DNA from: Owenia fusiformis
Lineage: Eukaryota; Annelida; Polychaeta; Sabellida; Oweniidae
Assembly (NCBI GenBank): GCA_903813345.2
Contig: CAIIXF020000005.1
Location: 5,545,375 to 5,609,374, forward strand
Reading direction: 5' to 3'
DNA: 64,000 bases
In this document: positions 23,901 through 34,257 of the stretch, in pieces
How positions within the stretch are numbered: the first letter of the stretch is position 1
Layout of the letters: each line of letters begins with the position of its first letter
Position numbers and translations under genes: made by a program
The notes under the pieces: generated by a model
Database searches by the model: none
Told to the model about the DNA's origin: nothing
Seen by the model: only the letters and a program-made list of their open reading frames with translations

Positions 23901-26900
23901 GCTAGTAAGCGGCCATATTGACAAATGATGGCTATTTTTACGTGTATTATTTTACGTTGTTGCCATAACAGGAAAAGTAGTGGAGTGATTTTTAAATGTT
24001 TTTCTATATCTAAATCCTTAGAAGCAGATCGTACTGTCTAATGACAACTTGGCTAATTTGCGGCCATTTTCAAAAATGGCTGCCATGGCCACTTCATGGG
24101 ATTTGCTACGCCTTGGCATTGCTGTTATCTAGTTTCGATGTAACTCTGAAGAAGATCCCATAAATACTTTCATTTTGACCTTTATTGTCTTTTATTTTGT
24201 TCACTAAAAGCTTTTCGGTGTATTCTAAGTCAGCTATGGCATTAATGACTCCCGTTTAACTGTTAGTATGTAACTGTTTTCGTTTAGAGCATGTTAAAAA
24301 GTACGAGTACGTACAGGGAATTGTTACGTTTGGAGCTAATTTATTCAATTTGACAGATAGTTATCATCTTTGTCTCTCGTGCTAAAACTTGAACTTTCTT
24401 TGCCAATTTTTGTTGAACGAGATTGTTGGATCAATTTTTGTCGAACGAGATTTTTGTATTAGTTTCCTAACTTTTTCCCATCAAATAATGGTCAATTAAT
24501 TTTTTCCAACAGCAATGTTATCAATGTGACCACGATTTTTGGAGAGACAAAATATTTTACAATTAATATCCATATGTATTGAATAAACCGCAAACAAGTT
24601 AAACCATTAATAGCACCATTCAGCATATCTTGCCCGATCACTCCCAAAGGTTCGCAAATCCCAAGAGTTTTCTCCTATAACTCGCTTCTCTCATCTCGGA
24701 GTGCATCTGGCAAAAACAACCATTACTTTAGTAAATTGTATACTTCATATCGTAACATAGAAATCAAAAGTAAATAAAAACAATTGTTTATCGTTCTCAT
24801 GGCAAAAATCTTCCATGGCTTTCATTCTGTGTTTTCATTAACCAATTAGTTGTTAATTTGTAAAACAGTTTACCTTAGCAGTATGTTTTAGAGGTATCAA
24901 TGTCAGTATTAGTTGAGAAAATTAGTTGAGAGATTTATGAGGTATGTATGATGGTTTGCAGCACAGATGTGGCAACTTTTAAAATAAATCTCAAAATGAA
25001 ACTGATGTTCGTGGTTGGTCTATCCTTAGAAAAATATTTGCATACTGTTCTATTTCACGGCTGTTCTCCTCTCAAAATGTGTTAAAAATGTAGTTCTGCG
25101 TCTATTTCAATATTTCTTTGATCAGCTAGAAATCCTCTCCGAAGACATACATTCAACATAATTTGGTGTAGTTCACGCCAACGGGACAGGTGAAACGTCG
25201 ATAGTAGTTAACACAGATAACCCTATCATCGCTGATATTTATTAACTCCGTTTCAGTCATTCACCATGAGCTTATTCCACACTTCGTACATGGTGCTCTC
25301 TTTCACAAATGTTAAATCCTTCACACACATCAGCTGATTGAACTCTGAATCCAATGGCTACACAAAGTCTACAAGCTTCAAACGATTGTACTTTGGAATG
25401 TTTCCGCCTCATAAAGGTGTGAGGAAACGATTAATTTAAATATTTTCGTTCACCAAAAATATCTATATGGCGAACCACAAAATACACAAAGTATGGTGCT
25501 TAGACATCAATTTTATTTTATGCAATGCTTAGCTGGTATCCCCAAGAAATGAACAATTTGATCATATTTTTGTATTTGTATTTCAGCCAAGACTACTTCA
25601 TTCTGTGGTTTTGAAGACCCGGGCATTTGCGGATTTACCCAAGAAAGGAATGGTACGGATAGTCTGGACTGGTGGAGAAGGTCGAAAGCAACACCATCGG
25701 CTCTAACAGGGCCCAGTACGGATCAGACTTGCAATAGCCCAAAAGGTACGTGTGTACTACACCCCCGATAGTTTGAAAAATTAGTTAATCAATAAACCAA
25801 TAAACTGTGGACAAGTAAATTATGATTTGAAAAAAACACCTCTGGCCTTTTTCTGATTAAATTATGAAATCTGGACACTTTGATTCATAGCCATCAGAGA
25901 GATAGTCATTAATTATTTCATCATTTGCCTCTCTATCTGTGAAAATGAAATAGTGCGTTTGTCAGTCTATTCATTTGCATTCTTTGGCTAATTTTGGTGG
26001 CATAATAGCAGCCGGATGGTCAAATATATAGGAAATGAAGGCTAGGTGTGAGATATAGGATATCTGCCACTAAAAATTCATAACACAACAGCTCGTAAAT
26101 TTTCACCTTTACATCTAGAATGTTTGATGTCGACTGTTGAACTGACTAGGCCCGCTTTATTTTTGTTTCACATGTCAGAATTTTAGCATTTAAAACGCAA
26201 GTAGTCTCATCTCAAGGCGTGTATCTGCCATCGGCAAAATAAATGGTCGGGGTCAGCTGTTTATTAATGTATTTTATGACCTAATCTTTGTCTAAAACGT
26301 TGAAAACGTAAGTTTCGGTAATATATGCATTAGTACGTTGATATGTTCTTGGTGTGAGTATGGAATTCTAAGTACCCTCGGCTGTAGGAATCTAAAAATA
26401 TGTATTTCGGTATTTATGATATGATAATGTAGATACCAGTTTCAGTCCAATATTTAGGCACATTTATCACTGCATGCCTGCCTTCAGTCATCTACTTATG
26501 ATTATCTATTTTGCATTTGGGTTTCTTATAATTCAATTATTGCAAAAATAATTACAGTGACACCTGAAAAGTGGCATGGAACACCTCTGGAAGTTGAAAC
26601 CTCTGTTAGTGGAATACTTTTCAGCGTCCCAAGACTAACTGAAGTCTAACTGTCTTAACATCTATAAGTGGAACACTCCCAAAGTGGAACGATTTTTAGA
26701 GGTAACAAAGGTGTTCCACTTAGACGCATTTTACTGTACTAACACCAACATTTTCTACTACTTCAGGCTATTATCTATACATCGAGGCATCTGCGCGGGG
26801 CAGGGGTCAAAAAGCCAGGGTCATGTCGCCTAAATACTACGGGTATGGAGCGCAATGTTTCGAATTCTACTTCCACATGTATGGGAGAAACACGGGTACC

Positions 26901-29715
26901 TTGAATGTCTTCACAAGAGGAACAGATCAGGTAATTACTGTCACATAGTGTAACCTTGCTTTTTTGCTTAAATGTAGCACTGTGCAGCTGTAAAATTACT
27001 TGTTTATTGGTTCAGTGACATTTTGTTATTTCCTCTGATGATGTTTTGTATTAGAGAATCGTTTTTATTTTGTTGCCATTTAAGTCATTTTCTGTATCTT
27101 TTTTTGTGCACAAGCTGCCCATTTCTGTGTATACAGCTGTAATCATCAAACATCATTATTTTTAAATTATCCAGCATTTCTATCATTTATTCTTAGGGCC
27201 TTTATAGGTCTTACCTTTTCTGAACATTATTCCAATACTAATTTCTACAATGTTCTAATTTTAACAACTACTATACTATGTTTAACTAGTTTTGTTGTTT
27301 TGTAAATAAGCGCTGTAAATGTAAAATATGATCTCATTAAAATATTACCAAAAAAGTGTCTGTTAGAATTGCATTTACAAATGCAGGGACACTAGAATTA
27401 GAACCATCTTCATTTGGAACGCACGATCATGATTTGGAAAGAATTGGGAATGACCTGATTGATTTTGATTCAAAATTACTGTTTCAGCAAAGTATTTAGT
27501 GCAGAATGTTGAGAGCAGATTGAATTTTCAAGGGAAATGTCAGTGTGTCTTTTACATGTCAATGTGTCTTTAACATGTGTTCCAAACTTGATTTCAGAAA
27601 AACATATTTTAGAAAAACTGATTAATCGAAGGTTGAGCAAGCAAATTGGCCAAATTCAAAAAGAGTCTTTCAGACTTTTTACCGAATGTCTTTCTTCTGT
27701 TTGTGTTATTGAATAATATTTATTCAACTTGAACTGTTTCGATGAAAGAATATCGTTATGATATGAAAAATTCCCTTATTTAGAAATTCAATTAACGTTG
27801 TTTATTTGGATGTTTGATGGATACATTAGGAAAGTTATACTCTCTTTAGATTAAGTTACTATCCAGTTGTGTCATATTCATGACATACGACAAATAATGT
27901 TAAGTTCTATCTTAATGTTAGCTATACCTATTAATTCTTCTTTGCTGCTTCTCTTTAGGTAGAGGCATCCGAGCCAGTGCCAGTTTGGCGTGCATATGGT
28001 AACCAGGGTGACGTCTGGACCAAAGCAAAACTGGACATAGACGCCCGAAGTGCATTCTTTGGTTATCAGGTAGACTCTTGTTACATGTTGTTACAAAGAC
28101 ATGATATGGTGGTAAGGATTAAAAGGTAGACTGGATCGAGTGGATTGGATTCATCGGAATCTCCAAAATATGGAATTTCTTGAAGGTTTTTCTTATGATC
28201 TCCCTCTAAAACATGATTACTGGAAAACTGAGAATTGATCTGCTCACTTCAGTTTACTTTTAGACCATCAACTCAAAATTTTGCATGAAGAAATAATGGA
28301 TTAGAGTGATGGCAAGAAGCATAAAGATAAAGGAGTCGTATCGATATGGAGAACTTTTTGAACAAACGTTTCTCTCCCAGTCATAAAAAAATCTAAAAAA
28401 AATTTACATCGTCAATTTAATGGTCATCTTTTGAATGGTAACAATATAATTCGAAAAATATATATATACTTTCATCTACGAATATTGTTATATAAAACAC
28501 ATCAAACACTTCTTTTGTTCTTGGTATCATGTTTCCAGAGTGAAATGAAATATCTTTCCGAACCTCATTGGAACAAAACGACATAAACTTAGGTCTCTCA
28601 ATATTGTAACTGTACAAAGGAAATTTTGGTTGATTTAAAAAAAATCTTGTTAATGAAATGAAAGGTTTATCTTGATTTTTATCTATTTTGGGGGGATTTT
28701 GTTTTAATTTTTTGAATACTTTTTTTAAAATCAACCAAAAAGTCCTTTGTATAACTAGAGAGGTCTAAAAACATGCTGTATATGCTATTTTGTTCCAACA
28801 AGGTTCGGAAAGACATGTTACTTCATTCTCAAGAATTGGTAGGAAGGAGCAAAAACAATTTCACTAAAAAACAAAAAATGTTAACAAAACAGTTATATAA
28901 AATATTTCTAAATAATTTTCGCATCAAATTGTTGTCAATATTACATAAAATACCCTGTTTTTTACAGAATGTTTTCAATGATTGGTTAAGAGAAAAACAT
29001 TGTTGAATTCAGTTCTCCATATCGATACCAATCCTTTACTTAAATGCACCATCTGTTCAGTTCAGCATAATATTTAATTAATCCGAGCTTTAAGCCTTAT
29101 GGAAAATCTATATTTTGAAGATTCCCAATCCAATCCACCTTTTACATAAATCCAATCCGCTAGATCCAATACACGTTTTAATCCCTACCGATATGATCGT
29201 GATGAATCGTAATGCATGAATTAGTACTAATCTTATTTGCCATAGTACTTCTGATGGTTTAAATAACATTAAGTAATTTAAAAGTTGCTCTAAAGCATTA
29301 AAGCGTTGTCTTTAAACTTGGTTTAATTATTTCGTCATAAATGAAATTGATTAAAAGTAATCAGGCCCGTGTAGCCAGCTTTTGTCAAGGGGAAGGCTCA
29401 CTTTTCAGAAAATTCCAAGGGGGTTCACATTTGACATATTTGGACCAAAATCACTTGAAAAGTGCTCAGAATGGTGAAAATCGGCATGATTTTGAGTTAC
29501 GGGGTACGGGCCTGGCAATGACCTTCATTTTGCATCTTCTAGAGTTTTATTCTAATTTTCAGGTTGTTTTTGAGGGTATCTTAGAGACAGGATATCAAGG
29601 AGATATTGCAATAGACTCAATCAAAGTACACGATGGATTATGTAGTGTAACAGATAGTTTGTATAAGAAACCCAGAGGTGAAGATTATGATGAGCATTTT
29701 GAGGATTACCCATAA
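14930..29715 (+). CDS. Secreted coiled-coil protein with a C-terminal MAM domain (5 exons)
   Basis: Exons: 14930-15776, 25587-25745, 26767-26930, 27959-28069 and 29563-29715, with intron phases 1, 1, 0, 0; all have GT/AG borders (GTAAGT, GTACGT, GTAATT, GTAGAC). The 477-aa product starts with a hydrophobic signal peptide (MEVQTLVWVCLVLLTFC). A long charged heptad-like coiled coil (about 50-275) follows, with several N-glycosylation sequons (NATK, NQTQ, NITE, NQTV, NVTL). A full MAM domain (about 289-454) carries CGFED, CGFTQ, DW, TGP, YLYIEAS, SP, CFEFYFHMYG, GTLNVF, VW, VVFEG and GDIAIDSI. MAM domains are extracellular adhesion modules, so a secreted oligomeric matrix or adhesion protein is inferred. 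ATG 14888 is in frame 14 codons upstream, but 14930 gives the better signal peptide. The tail is acidic. No orthologue name is assigned. Confidence 0.87.
17568..17775 (+). repeat. Dispersed polyC repeat, copy
   Basis: Shares with 20458-20655, 51470-51655, 60415-60545 and (inverted) 29362-29520 the core TTCAAAATCATGCAGTTTT, CCATTCTGAGCA, a polyC tract followed by GGCCA, and an end like GGCTACGGGC. The polyC tracts are at 17617-17625 and 17738-17749. Confidence 0.65.
20458..20655 (+). repeat. Dispersed polyC repeat, copy
   Basis: Contains a run of about 18 C (20492-20510), the core TTCAAAATCATGCAGCTTTT and CACCATTCTGGGCA, and ends with GGCTACGGGCATGCCC. Same family as 17568-17775. Confidence 0.7.
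23543..23585 (+). repeat. (ATACC)n microsatellite
   Basis: About eight uninterrupted copies of the pentamer ATACC. Confidence 0.95.
23590..24110 (+). repeat. Three diverged tandem units of about 140-200 bp
   Basis: Each unit has TTATTTTACGTT (near 23601, 23742, 23948), then an AAAAGTAGTGGAGTG-like segment, then GGCTAATAAGCGGCCAT or similar, and a TGAAAAATGG segment. They are degenerate copies in one direction inside the MAM intron. Confidence 0.55.
26553..26738. mobile_element. Short MITE beside MAM exon 3
   Basis: Starts TACAGTGACACCTG and ends ATTTTACTGTA; the reverse complement of the right half repeats AGTGGAACACCTTTG-like sequence of the left half (imperfect inverted termini around GGAACACCTCTG and CTCTAAAAATCG). 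The terminal TACAGT/ACTGTA is typical of TA-targeting elements. It ends 28 bases before exon 3, in or next to its polypyrimidine tract. Confidence 0.55.
28105..29194. mobile_element. About 1.09 kb foldback element in MAM intron 4
   Basis: The left end (ATGATATGGTGGTAAGGATTAAAA, 28101-28124) matches the reverse complement of 29173-29194. Further inverted matches follow inward: GGATTGGATT at 28148 against AATCCAATCC at 29127, GTCGTATCGATATGGAGAAC at 28333 against CTCCATATCGATACCAATCC at 29014, and AAATCAACCAAAA on either side of the centre near 28660. Short frames at 28417-28734 (-) and 28773-29006 (+) are arms of this palindrome, not genes. Confidence 0.75.
29362..29520 (-). repeat. Dispersed polyC-family repeat, inverted copy next to the last MAM exon
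   Basis: Starts CAGGCCCGTGTAGCCAG and ends TACGGGGTACGGGCCTGG, giving terminal inverted repeats. On the - strand it reads CAAAATCATGCCGATTTTCACCATTCTGAGCA. It lies 42 bases upstream of exon 5, and its open frame runs into that exon by chance. Confidence 0.7.
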
Positions 29716-29781
29716 TACCTTTCGGGCACTTTTACTTCCGATTATACCATGAACCTATAAAATATCCAAAATAGAAGGAAA

Positions 29782-29787
29782 AATAAA
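29782..29787 (+). terminator. Polyadenylation signal of the MAM gene
   Basis: AATAAA lies 67 bases after the stop codon at 29713-29715. Confidence 0.5.
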
Positions 29788-31781
29788 CTCAAACGCCCAC
29801 ACACATAATTTTCTTAGATATAATGTAACCATGTTGTTATTGTTCGCAATTCCAAGATCTCAAGAACAGCCATTATAAAAAAGATGACAAATATGTATGT
29901 TCAATAATGTACAAAGATTATGTAAATAGTGTAAATACGTTTTTCATATTGTAAAATTGTGTGTAACATATAACACTTATAATTAACTTTAAATTATCTC
30001 CTATGCCACTTCACTGCCACAAACGTAATACCTCTGAACGAGATTGACTGTCTTAGTTTTGTATTGTGAGAATATATATTGCATAGTAAAGGTACACAAT
30101 AGTATACAAAAATGTGTTGGTTGGCTGTATGTTTTCCCATTGCACACGTGGTGTAGAGTTAACTCTTGTTAGTTTTGATTGTACTGTTTGATGTACAGAG
30201 TGGGTAAATAAAACAACCGGTATGAGCGAATCCAGCAGAACACCATACTTGCTTACCAGTTTGGTTTTCAATCATGGAAACCTCATACCTTTAGTAATCC
30301 AAGATGACAGAACACTTGCTATAAAATTAAAGTTCATGGTGTCCAATAGATATGTACACTCCCCTCAAAAGGTTTGACACCATCATAACTCCAATATTTT
30401 GTTATATTAAGCATGCTTATGTGCAGCGGTTTAAGGATTTAAGCCATGGACTCAATGCATTGTGGGCTGATTATCACTCCTCTAAGGTGTTGTTTCGAAC
30501 TTTACACAAGATGCATAGCATTGAGTGCTAAGTTTAGACAACAACGAAGAGGGGAATGGACAGCCACAATGCATTGGGTCTTGGGCTTAATTCTTTTCAC
30601 ACATGGCATTTACATTTTTCTACGAAATCACCTAAATATATGAAATCACGAAAAGAACATATTTTCAATGAAGCCTTTTTGCAAGGGTCAAGTTGGCAAA
30701 GTATCATGATCAATTTCAATCTGGCTGGAATCGGATAAACCTTGCCTAGCTATGTGTGAATTAAAAATCATTCATGATGAATATTAAAAGGTCATTAATA
30801 ATGTCGTTTTTGGCCTACATGGTAGTTCTGTAGTTTTTCAAGATGACTTTTGTGATGACTTAATAATGAGATAAGGTATACCAGATAGCAAATAGAACAT
30901 CGCAACGCAGCTAGGATTTTTATTCCATTCTCACTCATTTAAATCCGCCACAGGGTGCATCATTAACTGATAACCAAATGCAGCGATTTACCTATCTTTT
31001 GCGTTTGATTGATTCCAGTAAATGTATTTCCAAAACAATTACAGCTTCAATAAAAGATGGCGATATTTCTGATGAATTGAAAAGCAAGCGCCATCTATAT
31101 TAGTTTTAGTTATTCTTTAGAAAAACACACCGGCCATTCAAACCGCCAGTAATTAATCGAATCGCCAGGTTTTCCTTTTCAAAAATTCAAACATTTGTAA
31201 CAAGATCAACAATTCACGAAGATGTTACAATGATTAACAAAATTCAGAACAAAATTTACTTATCCATTACATTAAAATGCTGTGATTAACTTACCTTATA
31301 AATGGTTGTTTTATATCAGAATGTGAAATTGTGACTTTATCACTTTACATGCAGAGTTGTCACTCATTCAGTTCATTTTATATTCCCGTATTTATTTACA
31401 TTCTGTCTGTAATAATGATGTATTGTCGAATTATTATTGAGTGGAGGACGTCTGATACCGATTCAATAATTGAGTTAACTAGTTATACTAATGATTTCGG
31501 ATTTACTCTCAAAGAGTTCTGCCTCGTGGCTCTTTAAAAATCGAATGATTTTAGCTTTACACGAACCCAGATGCTGTGATACAGGTATTAATATCGCTTC
31601 CATTCTGATCTCTGACGTTGATGTCGGTATTTCAAACACATTAAGTCACAAAATGAGCATCAATAGGCATGTTAAAAAGTATTCATATTTCAGGGAATGC
31701 CCACAACCATGGCAACTTAACTAATTCAGAGTATCAACACTTGTGGCGATTTCTCACCTAGCGATTATAGCCTAATTAAAT
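29788..31781. other. Intergenic, nothing recognised
   Basis: AT-rich sequence. Short frames (30446-30643, 31331-31537, 31491-31724) have no domain or splice support. Confidence 0.35.
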
Positions 31782-32297
31782 CACTGTTCCACAACTAGTT
31801 ACTTTGACGGAACGTCAATGTAACAAAATGGATGAACTTTCTGGATACGAGTTTTTTGTTTTATCGATTCAAACTTACGTATTAGTCATGTTGCGTATTA
31901 TCATTTGGCACAAAGTTAGACAAAATAGTCTTGCTTTTAGAATTGCTCTCGGTTTGAAATTTGATTTTTGAATAAAGCTGTAATTCATTCAGACCATCGC
32001 TTTTGTTACATTGACGTAAGTCGTCAAATTAACATACATTGGTAATCTAGCGGACTTTCGTCAATGTAACAAAAGCGAGGGGTTAAATATATGGATTGCA
32101 ACTTCATCTACAATACAAATTCCAAATCGAAGAAACTTATTAAAACGGGACTATATTTACTAGCTTTGTGCCAACTTACAATCTGCAACTTGATTTATAA
32201 GTAGGCTTAAATCGAGAAAACAAAAAATTCGTAACCAGGAAGTTCATCCATGTTGTTACATTGACGTTCTGTCAAAGTAACTAGTTGTTGAACAGTG
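31782..32297. mobile_element. 516-bp foldback element with CACTGTT...AACAGTG ends
   Basis: The two halves are imperfect reverse complements: CACAACTAGTTACTTTGAC (31791-31807) against GTCAAAGTAACTAGTTGTTG (32271-32290), ATGGATGAACTT against AAGTTCATCCAT, and GGCACAAAGTTAG against CTAGCTTTGTGCC. The motif CGTCAATGTAACAAA occurs four times, two in each direction (31813-31827, 32002-32016, 32059-32073, 32253-32266). No target duplication is clear. Confidence 0.8.
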
Positions 32298-34128
32298 CTA
32301 ATAGCGAGAAGTAATGAGCGATATCACGATCGAAATTAATTTTTCCTTCCTGTCTGGTAAGGGACATTTCACGGTATGAAAATCTGGATTTGATTGAATC
32401 TTGGGGATCTCGGTTAGATTTAGGTAGTCCTTTTGAATTTCGTCATATAATCTTGCAATGCCTGTTCATCTTCGTGTACATGATACAACTGTGCATACAA
32501 ACTATTTACCTTTTCCCAAAAAATGCTTACATGTACCATGGGCTTTCTTTTGAAAGCCCATGCATGTACGTATAACTTTCAACTGATTCAATTCTGGCAT
32601 GCCGGGTAAAATATTTGGTCATTTTGGATTAATTTTGTGTCTGTCTGTCATGTCTTCGACGTGTTTTCAGCGGATTGAATTATGAAGCTCGCTTCTTGAA
32701 TCTTGTAAAGAGTATCTTTTTGATATAGATTTTAAGGTGCACGTGGCCTTTTGGACTTTCAATCCAAAAGCATTGGATACTTTTATTTGAATATAACTCA
32801 GAATTCTCTCGGATATGGGAACACATTTTACAAACTTGTATCCTTGGAATAACATAAAGAATCATCGATTTGAATCTTGGAGTAACTTAAAGAGTATTGA
32901 CTTCATTTTTCATCTCTCTTAAATTGTGTGCAGCCAGGTGGGTGTAACTATGTTACTTTGTATTGAATTCAAATAGCATTGAACTTGTCATTTGAATAAT
33001 ATATTGTAACAATATCTCTTTTACAATAGCTCGTCGTGTTTGCTCAATTTGCTATTTTAGTATATCGTTCACAAGGTCCCTCTACTATATAGTCCTGTTT
33101 GAGATCTCTGAGGAGAGATGTATTTGTTATAACAAAATAGCAACCATTATATTACTAGTTAGTTTTTGTTGGTATGATCTTCTCAGACCCTCTCTCATAC
33201 GATTTTTCTTCACAACACTTCACAATTTCGGGTTTGTTTGCATAAAGGTGAAAACGCAACGAAAGGTCTTTGTTATTTGACACAAAATGAAAATAAAACG
33301 TGCTTCAAAATTCCTGTCTATTATTAAACATTTACTGTGGAACAAAATATGGTATTTATTTACCTCGCCGAATATTTTGTTTTTGAGTATCACGTATTGT
33401 TTATTTGCCATTTCTCATATTTCTCGTAAACTTATAGAAACAAGATGACAATTAAACTCAAAAAGAATAAATACGTTTAGGAATTGTATTTATTGTACTG
33501 CATTATGCCTTTCCGTCATTGTGGTATATGTGTTATATGAAATGCTAGCTACAAGCCCTTGTGACCACCCCCCCCCCCCCCCACCTTCCGACAAGTGTAT
33601 GTTGTGTTGGTGCAGTAATGGGGTAAGATCCACAGTGTTGAAGCAAGACTTAACTGTTTAGTTTCATGTAGTATAAAAACGTTTGCCTTTACCAGTAATA
33701 TGGGAAATCCATTTGCCAACAATAAAATTAGAAATGAGAAAATTGTCAAATCTTCTCTAGTGCCATTTGATTCCAACAGTTGCATTTACATGTGTGTTTT
33801 ACGTAACTTTTCCAGGTATAACTCTCATTGAATAAACCGCGTTTGACGGCCTGTCAATAGAAGTGTATTTACAGGGTGATTCAACAACTTCTAATGCCAC
33901 TCTTTCTCATCTACACACGTCAATGATTGTCCTTGGTGACGAATGTCTTGGTTTCAATATACAACTATTTCTCCTTCTCAGAATTCATATCAATAGCTCA
34001 GCTAATATTTATTTTTGACATTTTCCTATTTGTTTACTGGTGTAAACCAGGTTCTCGCTTACCTTAATCGAGAGGCTTAATAACTTCATCAAGTTTTGGA
34101 GCACGAGCCGCGTTCTTATTTTACACAT
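32298..34128. other. Intergenic with a strong hairpin
   Basis: Contains a near-perfect hairpin at 32527-32573, whose inner stem CATGGGCTTTC / GAAAGCCCATG (32537-32547, 32552-32562) closes a TTTT loop, and a polyC run at 33566-33581. No gene is supported. Confidence 0.45.
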
Positions 34129-34257
34129 TTTTTTTTTTTTTTTTTTTTTTTTTTTATTTATTTTATTTGACATACGCCTTAGAAACGGCGGCACACTAAA
34201 ATAGGTGCGTCACATATTAAAACAATAATACATACTAAAATCATTTATACAAGAACT

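Larger units (their letters stand above)
15777..25586 (+). other. First intron of the MAM gene, repeat-filled
   Basis: The intron is bounded by GTAAGT and TTTCAG and is 9.8 kb long. It contains two copies of the polyC dispersed repeat (17568-17775, 20458-20655), a GTCT/GTCC-rich patch (17450-17482), diverged tandem units (23590-24110) and an ATACC microsatellite (23543-23585). A G-run lies at 21061-21072. At 18171-18193 a short ATG frame ends at a GTAAGA donor beneath two CCAAT motifs. No other exon is needed, since exons 1 and 2 join in phase. Confidence 0.65.

Noticed and set aside
28417-29006. Open frames of 105 and 77 aa
   Set aside because: Both lie in arms of an inverted-repeat element within MAM intron 4 and share sequence because of that symmetry.
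34009-34194. Lysine-run peptide on the - strand
   Set aside because: It is the polyA tail of the LINE translated.
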